Source of the DNA: Belnapia mucosa
Lineage (GTDB): Bacteria; Pseudomonadota; Alphaproteobacteria; Acetobacterales; Acetobacteraceae
Direction: 5' to 3'
DNA: 64,000 bases
NCBI RefSeq assembly: GCF_016775475.1
Contig: NZ_JAEUXJ010000009.1
Span: forward strand, 124,001 to 188,000
Under the pieces are notes generated by a model. The model was given only the letters and a program-made list of their open reading frames with translations. It was not told the DNA's origin and did no database searches. Below, piece after piece: positions 1 to 7,888 of this stretch. How positions within the stretch are numbered: position 1 is the first letter of the stretch; every line of letters begins with the position of its first letter. A program made the position numbers and the translations under genes.

Positions 1-1172
1 GGCGTCAGGATGCGCAGCAGGGCATAGGCGCCCGCCTCCCCGGCATCGCTGCGCCGCAGCGCCTCGGCCGCCTGGAAGACCATGCTGCGCGCCTGCTCCA
101 TCGGCAGGACCAGCTTCATCAGCTGGCGGCGCATCAGCGGCATCTCGATCAGCGTCCGGCCGAAGGCGATGCGATGGCGGGCGACGAAGACCGCCTCGGT
201 CACCGCGCGCCGCATCAGCCCCGCCGCCCGCATCCCGTTCGAGAGGCGGGAGGCATTGACCATATCGGCCATCTGCTTGAAGCCCGCCTCCGGCTCGCCG
301 ACCAGGAAGGCCGTCGCCCCTTCCAGCCGGATCTCGCCCGAGGCCATGGAACGGGTGCCGAGCTTGTCCTTCAGACGCACGATCCGATAGGCGTTGGGCG
401 AGCCATCCGGCCTCTCCCGCGGCAGGAGGAAGAGCGAGACGCCCCGGAGCCCCGCCGGCCCGCCGCGACGCCGCGCCAGCACCAGCGCCATCCCTGCATC
501 GGCATTGCTGCAGAACCACTTGTCGCCGGTCAGCGCCCAGGTTCCATCTGCCTGCGGCTCGGCCAGCACTGCGGTTGCCGCGATGTCGGAGCCGGCGCCC
601 TGCTCGGTCATGAACATCGCGCCCTGGCGCAGCGCATCGAGATCGGTCGCGGTCAGCCCCGGCAGGTAGCGCGCCACCAGCGCCGGGTCGCCGAAGCGGC
701 GGAGCGTCCGGGCCAGCGCATCGGTCATCGAGAGCGGGCAGCACAGGCCGAATTCCGCCTGCACGAAGAGATAGCTCAGCGCATACTTGGCCGCCGGCGG
801 CATCGGCGCCGGCCAGCCCAGCACGCCGGGCCGGTGCGACATGGCGGCCAGCCCGAACTCGGCGAAGGCCACCCGTTCCAGCTCGCGGTACGCCGGGTGG
901 TAGTCGATCCGCTGCGCATCCTCGCCGCGGCGGTTGCGGTGCAGCAGCTCGGGCGGATTGCGGTCCGCCTCGCCGGCCAGGACATCCAGCCGCCCGCCGG
1001 CCAGCGCCCCCATCCGGTCCAGATGCGGCGCCAGATGCGCCAGCAGGTCGGACGGCAGATAGAGGCCGAGCAGCGGCGCCAGCCACGGATCGGCACGGAA
1101 GAGGTTCAGCCCATGGCTGTCGGGCACGGCCTCGGCCCCGCTCGGGGGCGGCGTGAAGGGCAAGCTGTCCAT
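1..1172 (-). CDS. AidB-like acyl-CoA dehydrogenase (3' end beyond window)
   Basis: Flavin-dependent acyl-CoA dehydrogenase family protein of the AidB branch; E. coli AidB is linked to the adaptive response to alkylation damage and binds DNA. About 390 residues are present and the C-terminus lies beyond base 1. Seen: an N-terminal NPPELL segment, MTEQGAGSDI near residue 188 (flavin/substrate loop), KWFCSNADA, and RLKDKLGTRSMASGEI, all in the AidB order. The start ATG is at 1172; a GTG two codons upstream is an alternative. It diverges from the CBS gene. It could instead be an ordinary acyl-CoA dehydrogenase, but the NPPELL and KDKLGTRS segments favour AidB. The missing C-terminus prevents checking the DNA-binding region. 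Confidence 0.85.
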   Translation of the reverse strand, partial: MDSLPFTPPPSGAEAVPDSHGLNLFRADPWLAPLLGLYLPSDLLAHLAPHLDRMGALAGGRLDVLAGEADRNPPELLHRNRRGEDAQRIDYHPAYRELERVAFAEFGLAAMSHRPGVLGWPAPMPPAAKYALSYLFVQAEFGLCCPLSMTDALARTLRRFGDPALVARYLPGLTATDLDALRQGAMFMTEQGAGSDIAATAVLAEPQADGTWALTGDKWFCSNADAGMALVLARRRGGPAGLRGVSLFLLPRERPDGSPNAYRIVRLKDKLGTRSMASGEIRLEGATAFLVGEPEAGFKQMADMVNASRLSNGMRAAGLMRRAVTEAVFVARHRIAFGRTLIEMPLMRRQLMKLVLPMEQARSMVFQAAEALRRSDAGEAGAYALLRILT

Positions 1173-1251
1173 GCACACAGCATGCCGCGTCCCGGCCCCG
1201 TCATGCTAGGCTTCCCGGCGGGAGAAGAACACGCCAGGGAGGGCCTGCATC

Positions 1252-1674
1252 ATGTCCATCGCCGCCGTGATCCGCGAGAAGGGCCGCAATGTCGTCTCCG
1301 TCTCGCCCGAGGCCGGAATCGCCGAGATCGCCTCCGTCATCGCCTCCCGCCGGATCGGCGCGTTGGTGGTGCTGGCCGACCACGGCGGGCTGGTCGGCAT
1401 CGTCAGCGAACGCGACGTGGTGAAGGCCCTGGCCCGCCACGGCGTCCGGGCGCTGGAGCAGACCGCGAGCGACCTGATGACCCGCCAGGTGACGACGGTG
1501 ACCATGCAGACCTCCGTCGACCAGGCGATGGAGATCATGGATGCCGGCTATTTCCGCCACCTGCCGGTGATGGACGGGACCGAGCTGGCCGGGATCGTCA
1601 GCATCCGCGACCTGGTGAAACACAAGATCCGGGTTCAGCAGCGGGCGCTGAGGGCGCAGCCCGATCCGGGCTGA
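1252..1674 (+). CDS. Tandem CBS-domain protein
   Basis: A 140-residue protein made almost entirely of two CBS domains. The first spans about residues 8-65 (VISVSPEAGIAEIASVI, GIVSERDVV) and the second about 73-130 (DLMTRQVTTV, GIVSIRDLVK). Pairs of CBS domains bind adenosine nucleotides and usually regulate a partner. No enzymatic or membrane domain is attached, so this is a stand-alone sensor module. A purine-rich AGGGAGG sequence lies about 10 bases before ATG 1252. The next gene, 72 bases downstream on the same strand, is an SMP-30-like protein, which says little about the partner. The target of regulation is unknown. Confidence 0.9.
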   Translation: MSIAAVIREKGRNVVSVSPEAGIAEIASVIASRRIGALVVLADHGGLVGIVSERDVVKALARHGVRALEQTASDLMTRQVTTVTMQTSVDQAMEIMDAGYFRHLPVMDGTELAGIVSIRDLVKHKIRVQQRALRAQPDPG

Positions 1675-1746
1675 GGAGCGGGGAGGGCTGGACCTCGGCG
1701 GGGGCGGTGGGCAGGATCGCGCCGCAACCAGGGGGAAGGAACCGCC

Positions 1747-2691
1747 ATGACCGATCGCTGGCAGCCGAGCGAACGCTACCCGGACCCGTCCATTGTCGCC
1801 CTCGACCCCGCCTTCAAGAAATACCACCTCGCCCTCTCGGCGGTGGAGCGGCTCTGGACCGGGTCCCGCTGGGGCGAGGGGCCGGTCTGGCTCGGCGATA
1901 TGCGCTGCCTGCTCTGGTCCGACATCCCGAACAACCGCGTCCTGAAGTGGGACGAAGCGACAGGCACGGTGAGCGAGTGGCAGAAGCCCTCCAACAATGC
2001 CAATGGCCATACCCGCGACCGCGAGGGCCGCATCATCGCCTGCGAGCATGCCGGGCGGCGCGTGGTGCGCTTCGAATATGACGGCAGCACGACCGTGCTG
2101 GCCGACAGCTACCAGGGCAAGCGGCTCAACAGCCCCAACGACGTGGTGGTGAAGTCCGATGGATCGGTCTGGTTCACCGATCCGCCCTTCGGCACCTATG
2201 CCTTCTATGAGGGCATCAAGATCCAGGCCGAGCTGCCGCATACCAACGTCTACCGCGTGGACGGCCAGACCGGCGCCATCACCTGCGTCGCCGACGACAT
2301 CGACCACCCGAACGGCCTGGCCTTCAGCCCCGATGAAAGCCTGCTCTACATCATCGAGAGCCGCAGCTCGCCGCGCAACATCCTGGCCTATGACGTGGAC
2401 GGCGCGACGCTGCGCAAACGCCGCACCTTCATCGCCTGCGCGCCGGACGAGACGCCGGACGGCTTCCGTGTCGATATCGATGGCAATCTCTGGTGCGGCT
2501 GGGGGATGACGCCGCAGCTCGACGGCGTCCGCGTCTTCAGCAGCGCAGGCGTCCCGATCGGCCATATCCACCTGCCGGAACGCTGCGCCAATCTCTGCTT
2601 CGGCGGGCGGCACCGGAACCGGCTCTTCATGTCCGCCGCGCAGTCGCTCTTCTCGCTCTATGTCAACACGCAAGGGGTGGCTGGCGGCTAG
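1747..2691 (+). CDS. SMP-30/gluconolactonase/LRE family protein
   Basis: Six-bladed beta-propeller of the SMP-30/gluconolactonase family, 314 residues, normal length. These metal-dependent enzymes hydrolyse sugar lactones or related esters. Expected metal and active-site segments are visible: WGEGPVW near residue 40 (metal Glu), NSPNDVV near 125 (Asn), DHPNGLAFSPDES near 195 (Asn/Asp). No signal peptide is seen, so it is probably cytoplasmic. A GGGGGAAGGA ribosome-binding site precedes ATG 1747. Its stop overlaps that of the convergent GH1-like gene in a shared CTAG. The substrate cannot be told from sequence. Confidence 0.88.
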   Translation: MTDRWQPSERYPDPSIVALDPAFKKYHLALSAVERLWTGSRWGEGPVWLGDMRCLLWSDIPNNRVLKWDEATGTVSEWQKPSNNANGHTRDREGRIIACEHAGRRVVRFEYDGSTTVLADSYQGKRLNSPNDVVVKSDGSVWFTDPPFGTYAFYEGIKIQAELPHTNVYRVDGQTGAITCVADDIDHPNGLAFSPDESLLYIIESRSSPRNILAYDVDGATLRKRRTFIACAPDETPDGFRVDIDGNLWCGWGMTPQLDGVRVFSSAGVPIGHIHLPERCANLCFGGRHRNRLFMSAAQSLFSLYVNTQGVAGG

Positions 2692-3941
2692 CACTCCCGC
2701 CCCTCGCCCTCGGGCCAGCCATCCGGGTCCCGCAGCATATGCACCGGGACCTGGAGGCAGAGGCTCTGCGCCGGCAGCACGTCCCGCCAGTCGGAGATGA
2801 GCTTCCGGTAGGCGAGGCCAACCTTCCTGACCTTGCGGTCGAGGTCATAGAGGCCGAGCGGGTTCTGCCGGCCGTTCCTCTCGCGCAGCGCCGTGTCCCA
2901 ATCCACCTGATCGATCAATGAGAACCAGGTGAAGCCCACCACCGGCACGCCGTCGTTCCTGACGCGCAGCACATTGGCCCATTGCTTCCAGAGCCATTGC
3001 ACCGCCTCGTCCCCACGCGGGCCTTCCTGCAGGTTGGTCTCGGTATGCATCACCGGCATCCGGTAGCGGTCGTAATACTGCCGGGTGATGGTGGCATAGC
3101 CGAAGACCTCGCCCGAGGCGCGGGTCCGACCGTCGGGCGAGACCAGATGCTCGTTCGTCACGTAGTAGTCGTTGCCCATGATGCACCAGCGCTTCAGCCG
3201 ATGGCTCATGAAGAAGCGGTATTCCTCCCGCGTCATGCCGTTGTCGAGCAGGTAGTCATACATCTCCGAGGAGACGCGGATGCCGTAGTTGAGGTCGAGG
3301 GAGAGGAAGCGCTCGGCATTCATCACCTCGGCCGGGCCGATCGCGGCGGGGCTGTCGGCGTGGTAGTATTCCGAGCTCTCGCTCTGGATGAAGAGCGCAT
3401 CCGGCCGCACCTCGAGGATCGCCTCCATCGCCAGGACATTGGCGCGGACGATGTGCTTGAGCGCGGTGACGAAGCCGCGGTCGCTCCGCAACTGCTCGTT
3501 CCACCAGCCATAGCGGGCGGAGAAGATGGCGGTGATGTACATCTCGTTGACGGGGGTGTAGAGCTGCACCCAGGGGAAGCGCTCGGCGAAGGCCCGCGCA
3601 TACTCCGCGAAGGCGGCGGGGAAGTCGGGGTTCTGGAAATCCCCCAGCCAGTCCGGCAGGCCGAAATGGCAGAGATCGACGATGGGCACGATCTTCAGCC
3701 GCCGCATCTCCGCGAAGACCTGGTCGGCATAGTCCCAGTCATGCCGGCCGGGGCCGAGCAGGGTGCGGTGAATGGGCGGGCCGATGCGGAGGAAGCCGCA
3801 GCCCGTCTCCGCCACCAGGGCGAGGTCTTCCTTCCACCGCGCATAGTGGCCGCATTCCTCCATCTGGTCGCGGCGGACGCGCCCACCCTCGATGGTCGGG
3901 TTGCTGTTCTCAATGCCGGTGGCGAACATGAAATAGGTCAT
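2688..3941 (-). CDS. GH1-like glycosidase (beta-glucosidase superfamily)
   Basis: A 417-residue TIM-barrel protein resembling family 1 glycoside hydrolases, slightly short for the family (usually 440-500). The acid/base Glu is in TPVNEMYI near residue 133 and the likely nucleophile Glu in MHTETN near residue 301, the expected spacing for clan GH-A. There is no signal peptide. It is the third gene of a minus-strand operon, overlapping the AtuA-like small protein by 4 bases (ATGA), which suggests translational coupling. The association of a glycosidase with AtuA-type genes hints at processing of a conjugated substrate, but this is inference. The exact GH family is uncertain because the motif is NEM rather than the usual NEP. 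Confidence 0.72.
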   Translation of the reverse strand: MTYFMFATGIENSNPTIEGGRVRRDQMEECGHYARWKEDLALVAETGCGFLRIGPPIHRTLLGPGRHDWDYADQVFAEMRRLKIVPIVDLCHFGLPDWLGDFQNPDFPAAFAEYARAFAERFPWVQLYTPVNEMYITAIFSARYGWWNEQLRSDRGFVTALKHIVRANVLAMEAILEVRPDALFIQSESSEYYHADSPAAIGPAEVMNAERFLSLDLNYGIRVSSEMYDYLLDNGMTREEYRFFMSHRLKRWCIMGNDYYVTNEHLVSPDGRTRASGEVFGYATITRQYYDRYRMPVMHTETNLQEGPRGDEAVQWLWKQWANVLRVRNDGVPVVGFTWFSLIDQVDWDTALRERNGRQNPLGLYDLDRKVRKVGLAYRKLISDWRDVLPAQSLCLQVPVHMLRDPDGWPEGEGREC

Positions 3942-4267
3942 GCGGGAACCCTCACCATGAGGGAGAGCAGCCGGAAGGAGGCGGTCTTGCCATGGCCGTC
4001 GAGGTTGAGGCTGCCGTTGACCCCGCCTTCCAGCACGTCGTCGATGACGAAGTTGAAGGCCTGCAGCAGCGGCAGGTCATAGCGCGTGCAGCGGGTCGCG
4101 CCGCGATGGGCGAAGAGCTCCAGCACCCGCGCCTCCGTCACCTGCTCGGCCAGCAGCGCGTAATGCGCCGGGTCGTAGGGGATGAGGGAGATGTTGGCGC
4201 GGTTGCCCTTGTCCCCGGCCCGGGCATGGGCGATGGCGTGCAGGGGGACGTCCTTCATCGCGCTCAT
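3938..4267 (-). CDS. AtuA-related small protein
   Basis: A 109-residue protein matching the small domain that often follows AtuA, either as a separate gene or as the C-terminus of a longer AtuA. Recognisable segments are HAIAHARAGDKGNRANISLI near the start and NFVIDDVLEGGVNGSLNLD near residue 75. It overlaps the AtuA gene upstream and the GH1-like gene downstream by 4 bases each. It is inferred to form a complex with the AtuA-family protein. The biochemical role of this domain is not established. No membrane segment or signal peptide is visible. Confidence 0.8.
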   Translation of the reverse strand: MSAMKDVPLHAIAHARAGDKGNRANISLIPYDPAHYALLAEQVTEARVLELFAHRGATRCTRYDLPLLQAFNFVIDDVLEGGVNGSLNLDGHGKTASFRLLSLMVRVPA

Positions 4268-5655
4268 GCCGCCATCTCCTCGGCGGTGCGGAGGGTGAAG
4301 CGGGTCGGCACCCTCTCGCGCAGGACCAGGTAACTCCGCGTCAGGATGCGGGGCGTGACGCGCCAGCGGGCGCCCCCCGTCCCGGCCGTGCCGCAGCAGA
4401 GCAGCGCCAGCACCTCCCGCGCCGCCTGGTCCACCGCGTCGCGGTCGGCGCCTTCGGCGGCGAGGCGGATGCGGAGCTCGGGCGGCTCGGGTCCCTCATA
4501 GCCGCGCCAGAGCGTGCCCGCATCGCTGTCGAGCACGCTGGCGAGGCCGATGAGGTCGAGCCGGGCGCGCACCGGCAGGCCGCGCATCTCGAGCCGGCGG
4601 TGCAGCACGTCGGCGGTGGCGCGGGCGCGGGCCAGGGCATTGGGGCCGGCGACCGAGACCTCCCCCTCGCCGAGCCAGCTTCCCTCGAAGCAGGCGGTGA
4701 CCTTCAGCGTCTCCGGCCGCGGATGGCCGCGCAAGCCGTGCACCGCCACGCGGTCGGGGCCGAGCTGTTCGAGGTGGCAGCCGGTGATGTCGAGCACCAC
4801 ATCGGGCGTGATGTAGCGGGCGGGGTCGTGCAGCTCGTACAGCAGCTGCTCCTTCACCGTGCGGAAATCGACCAGGCCGCCGGTATCCGCGGGCTTGGTG
4901 ATGACGAGGCCGCCTTCCGCCGTCACCTCGGCGATGGGGAAGCCGATATTGGCGGGGTCGGGGATGTCCTTGAAGCCTGGGTCCCAGAAGACGCCGCCGG
5001 TGACCTGGCTGCCGCATTCGAGGAGATGGCCGCAGGCGGCGCCGATCGCCAGCCGCTCCCAATCATCCGCCGCCCAGCCGAAATGGTTCATGAGCGGCGC
5101 GATGGCGAGCGCGGGGTCCGAGGTGCGGCCGGCCACCACCACATCGGCGCCGGCGGCGAGCGCGGCGGCCAGCGGCTCCGCCCCGATATAGGCATTGGCG
5201 GCGACCAGCCGGGCATGGCGCATATCGAGGCTGCCATCGGCCTCATGCACCGGCAGCTGGTCGAGGGCGATCTGGCCCATGACGTCATCGCCCTCGACCA
5301 CCGCGATGCGGAGGTTGGGCAGGCCGAGGCGCCGCGCCAGGCGGGCGATGAGGCGCGCCGCGGCGGGCGGGTTGGCGGCGCCGAAATTGCCGAGGATCGG
5401 GATGCGATGCCGGTGGCAGTCGGCGAGGATGGGTTCCAGCAGCCGCTCCAGCATCGGCTCATAGCCCGCCTCGGGGTCGCGGCGGCGTTCGAGCTGGGCG
5501 AGGGCGACGGTGCGTTCGCCCAGCGTCTCGAAGAAGAGGGCGGCGGGGAGGCCGCTGGCGACGAGGCTGCGGACGACGGGGATGGGGGCATCCACCCGGT
5601 CGCCGGAAAAGCCGCTGCCGTTGCCGACAAGGAATGTCACCCGGTGTCCTCCCAT
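4264..5655 (-). CDS. AtuA-family (DUF1446) protein
   Basis: A 463-residue protein of the acyclic terpene utilisation AtuA/DUF1446 family. Characteristic stretches are NGSGFSGDR at the N-terminus, GNFGAANP near residue 113, VVEGDDVMGQI near 140, VVAGRTSDPALA near 190 and GHLLECGSQVTGGVF near 227. In Pseudomonas, AtuA is part of the citronellol/geraniol pathway, but members in other bacteria occur without the other atu genes, as here. It is the first gene of an operon with the AtuA-like small protein and a GH1-like enzyme. A physiological terpene role is therefore not supported; a hydrolase or lyase step in another pathway is equally possible. Confidence 0.85.
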   Translation of the reverse strand: MGGHRVTFLVGNGSGFSGDRVDAPIPVVRSLVASGLPAALFFETLGERTVALAQLERRRDPEAGYEPMLERLLEPILADCHRHRIPILGNFGAANPPAAARLIARLARRLGLPNLRIAVVEGDDVMGQIALDQLPVHEADGSLDMRHARLVAANAYIGAEPLAAALAAGADVVVAGRTSDPALAIAPLMNHFGWAADDWERLAIGAACGHLLECGSQVTGGVFWDPGFKDIPDPANIGFPIAEVTAEGGLVITKPADTGGLVDFRTVKEQLLYELHDPARYITPDVVLDITGCHLEQLGPDRVAVHGLRGHPRPETLKVTACFEGSWLGEGEVSVAGPNALARARATADVLHRRLEMRGLPVRARLDLIGLASVLDSDAGTLWRGYEGPEPPELRIRLAAEGADRDAVDQAAREVLALLCCGTAGTGGARWRVTPRILTRSYLVLRERVPTRFTLRTAEEMAA

Positions 5656-5835
5656 CCTGTTGCCCCGGAAGATGGGGCCTGGGGGCGGGTCCGGCCAGCG
5701 GGGATCACGCGGGCATTCCCCACGACACCGCTGCGCGGTGCCGCGGGGGCCCCGGAGACGCCCTGCGGCCGGCGGGGTCGCAAGCCTGCCGCGGCAAAGC
5801 CGCGTCAGGGCCCGGAAGGGAAATGGGGCGCCGCA
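5656..5835. other. Intergenic spacer with dispersed repeat
   Basis: The 180 bases between the start of the AtuA gene and the end of the transposase-like gene hold no gene that I can support. They carry one copy of a roughly 90-base dispersed repeat (5716-5804) described separately. The promoter of the AtuA operon should lie in the first part of this spacer, but no clear -35/-10 pair stands out. Confidence 0.6.
5716..5804 (+). repeat. Dispersed intergenic repeat 1, copy A
   Basis: A 38-base block at 5716-5753 beginning TTCCCCACGACACCGCTGCG and ending in GCGGGGGCCCC matches, in reverse complement, bases 50109-50146. About 35 bases further on, both copies carry a hairpin with GCGGC/GCCGC arms around AAA (CGCGGCAAAGCCGCG at 5790-5804). 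Order and spacing of the two blocks are the same in both places, so this is one element and not chance similarity. It lies between genes and may act as a terminator or as a REP-like element. Confidence 0.75.
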
Positions 5836-6558
5836 TCACGCCGGTTCCATCCAGCGTGGGATGCGGGCGCGGCCGCCGGCGATGCGGTGCATCGCCTTGA
5901 GCAGGCGGAAGAGGCGTGCGGGCGGGAACCAGAGGCGCTTCAGCATGGAGTCGGCGAAGGCCAGATGGATGGGACGGTAGATTTCGGACAAATCCGGATC
6001 GGGGAGGTATTGCGAGGGCGCGGGCAGGGCGGAGAAGAGCTTCAGGCGCCTCGCCAGCACGATCGAGCGCAGGCTCCCCATGATGCGGATGGCGCGACGG
6101 AAGGCGCAGCAGAGGCGGTGGGCGAGGCTGGCCAGCGCCTCGCGCTTGAGGGCGAGTTCGACCAGCAGCCGGGCCCAGAGCCCCTGCTTGGCCCAGCGAC
6201 GGTAGCTCCGGCTGACGGTATCCGGCTTGCCGAACTCCTCCGGCAGCAGGCGCCAGGGGGCGCGTCCACCGCGGTGCTTGGTGGTGGCCCAGCGGAAGAT
6301 GGCATCCAGGCGCTCGCGTGGGGTGCAGTCGAGCGGCCGGCCCCGGTCGTGCAGGCCGCAGCCCATGCTGGCGAGCACCGGCTCCAGCGCGGCCCATTCG
6401 CTGTCGGTCATCGGCGCCCAGGGCCGGGGCGGCGTCAGTCCGGTGATCGGGTCGAGGCAGAGCCGGCGCAGCAGGTCGTGCCGGACCACGAAGTCCTTGG
6501 GAATGATGCCGGCGGGGATGGGGTCGGCGCGTCGGCGCCTGCGGCGGCGGAGGAGCAT
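5836..6558 (-). CDS. Transposase-derived protein with IS4/5-type N-terminal domain
   Basis: A 240-residue protein from ATG 6558 (GGAG about 9 bases upstream); an in-frame start at 6720 would add 54 residues of low-complexity, arginine-rich sequence and is less likely. The middle resembles the DUF4096-type N-terminal domain of IS4/IS5 transposases: MTDSEWAALEPVL, GRPLDCTPRERLDAIFRWATT, APWRLLPEEFGKPDTVSRSYRRW. The rest lacks a recognisable DDE catalytic core, and no terminal inverted repeats or target duplication are obvious. It is probably a truncated or domesticated transposase, not an active element. The C-terminal 110 residues (from about KREALASLAHRLCCAFRRA) are of unknown function. Confidence 0.6.
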   Translation of the reverse strand: MLLRRRRRRRADPIPAGIIPKDFVVRHDLLRRLCLDPITGLTPPRPWAPMTDSEWAALEPVLASMGCGLHDRGRPLDCTPRERLDAIFRWATTKHRGGRAPWRLLPEEFGKPDTVSRSYRRWAKQGLWARLLVELALKREALASLAHRLCCAFRRAIRIMGSLRSIVLARRLKLFSALPAPSQYLPDPDLSEIYRPIHLAFADSMLKRLWFPPARLFRLLKAMHRIAGGRARIPRWMEPA

Positions 6559-6755
6559 GGGGGCGGGCTCCGGTTGCGGGAACAGAACATAACAAGAACT
6601 CACCGACAAGGCAAGTCCTGCGCCCGCAGCGGCACGCTTGCGCCCGGACCACTGGTTCGACCCGCAGCGGATTGTCCGCCGGCGCAGGCGCGCCTCGCCC
6701 AGGGCGAGGCGGCAAGGCAACCCGCGCCCGCCTGGCGCTGCTCGTTACCATTGAT

Positions 6756-6779
6756 CTTATACCGACTGGTCGGTATAAG
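6756..6779. promoter_or_regulatory. TetR-type operator, 24-bp perfect palindrome
   Basis: A perfect 24-base inverted repeat with half-site CTTATACCGAC and a two-base TG centre, ending 5 bases before the ATG of the TetR gene. It covers the ribosome-binding region, so binding would block its own operon. TetR-family proteins bind such palindromes, and autoregulation is the usual arrangement. Confidence 0.85.
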
Positions 6780-6784
6780 GCCCC

Positions 6785-7438
6785 ATGCCATCCGAAACCC
6801 AGCCGAACCGACCCATGGCGGCAGCCCGGCGAAAGCTGCTGGATGCCGCGGTCATGCTGATCCGGTCGAAGGGCTACGCGGCGACGACCGTTGACGACCT
6901 CTGCGCCAAGGCCGGCGTCGCCAAGGGATCCTTCTTCCATCACTTCAAGGATAAGGAAGCGCTCGCGACCGCGGCGGCGGCATACTGGTCGGACACAACC
7001 GGCGCATTCTTCGAGGCCGCGCCCTATCACCGGCACGCCGATCCGCTCGACCGGGTGCTCGGCTATGTCGATTTTCGCGCGGCCATCCTGCAGGGGAGCG
7101 TGCCGGAATTCACCTGCCTCGTCGGCACGATGGTGCAGGAAACCCATGACACCCACCCGCGCATCCGCGCGGCCTGCGAGGCCAGCATCGGCGGCCACGC
7201 GGCAACACTCGAAGCCGATATCGACGCTGCGATGGAGCGCCATGGCATCCGCGCCGACTGGTCGGCGCGAAGCCTCGCCCTGCATACCCAGGCCGTGTTG
7301 CAGGGCGCATTCATCCTGGCGAAGGCGACGGGTGATGCCGCCATTGCCGCGGACAGCGTCGCCCATCTGCGCCGCTACATCGAACTCCTGTTCCGCCTTC
7401 CCTGCACTCCGGAGAGGTCCCATGCAGATCACGGTTGA
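6785..7438 (+). CDS. TetR/AcrR family transcriptional regulator
   Basis: A 217-residue repressor-type regulator. The N-terminal helix-turn-helix covers about residues 13-60 (AARRKLLDAAVMLIRSKGYA, VDDLCAKAGVAKGSFFHHFKDKEAL), and the C-terminal two thirds form the ligand-binding helical domain. It heads an operon with SRPBCC and VOC-fold genes. The downstream gene starts 17 bases inside its end, indicating translational coupling. A perfect palindromic operator lies immediately upstream, so negative autoregulation is likely. The inducer is not evident. Confidence 0.93.
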   Translation: MPSETQPNRPMAAARRKLLDAAVMLIRSKGYAATTVDDLCAKAGVAKGSFFHHFKDKEALATAAAAYWSDTTGAFFEAAPYHRHADPLDRVLGYVDFRAAILQGSVPEFTCLVGTMVQETHDTHPRIRAACEASIGGHAATLEADIDAAMERHGIRADWSARSLALHTQAVLQGAFILAKATGDAAIAADSVAHLRRYIELLFRLPCTPERSHADHG

Positions 7439-7838
7439 AACGCGTGTCGGCGCACCGATCACCGAAGTCTGGCGTGCCTATACGACACCCGCGGATATCA
7501 TCCGCTGGAACGCGGCATCGGATGACTGGCACACCACGCAGGCCTCGGTCGATCTGCGTCCGGGCGGTGCCTTCTCGTCGCGGATGGAGGCGAAGGATGG
7601 CAGCATGGGCTTCGACTTCGCCGGGACCTACACGAAGGTCCTTCCCCAGGAACTGATCGAATACGCCTTCGGCGACCGCAAGGCGCGGGTGGAGTTCATG
7701 CAGGCGCCCGAGGGCGTCACGCTGCGCGTGACCTTCGACGCCGAAACGACGCACACGGAAGACCAGCAGCGGGCTGGCTGGCAGGCGATCCTCGATAATT
7801 TCGCCCGGCATGTGGAGCGGTCGCGGCAGGCCGGCTGA
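7422..7838 (+). CDS. SRPBCC (AHSA1-like) domain protein
   Basis: A 138-residue START/SRPBCC-fold protein of the AHSA1 type (activator of Hsp90 ATPase homologue). It begins MQITVETRVGAPITEVWRAY and has the typical DIIRWNAASDDWH, LRPGGAFSSRM and AGTYTKVLPQELIEYAF segments, ending in a helix with GWQAILDNFARHVE. Such proteins hold a hydrophobic pocket; many bacterial copies sit beside regulators and VOC proteins, as here. ATG 7422 follows GGAGAGG by 5 bases and lies 17 bases inside the TetR gene. A longer reading frame from 6891 is out of frame over TetR and was rejected as the start. Confidence 0.88.
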   Translation: MQITVETRVGAPITEVWRAYTTPADIIRWNAASDDWHTTQASVDLRPGGAFSSRMEAKDGSMGFDFAGTYTKVLPQELIEYAFGDRKARVEFMQAPEGVTLRVTFDAETTHTEDQQRAGWQAILDNFARHVERSRQAG

Positions 7839-7888
7839 GGCCGGCGCAAAGGGCTGGACGATCCCCTTTCAAGCGAGGAGGAAACGCA

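Noticed and set aside
4600..6894. A 764-residue plus-strand frame across AtuA and the transposase-like gene
   Set aside because: Low-complexity translation with no motif, antisense to recognised genes.
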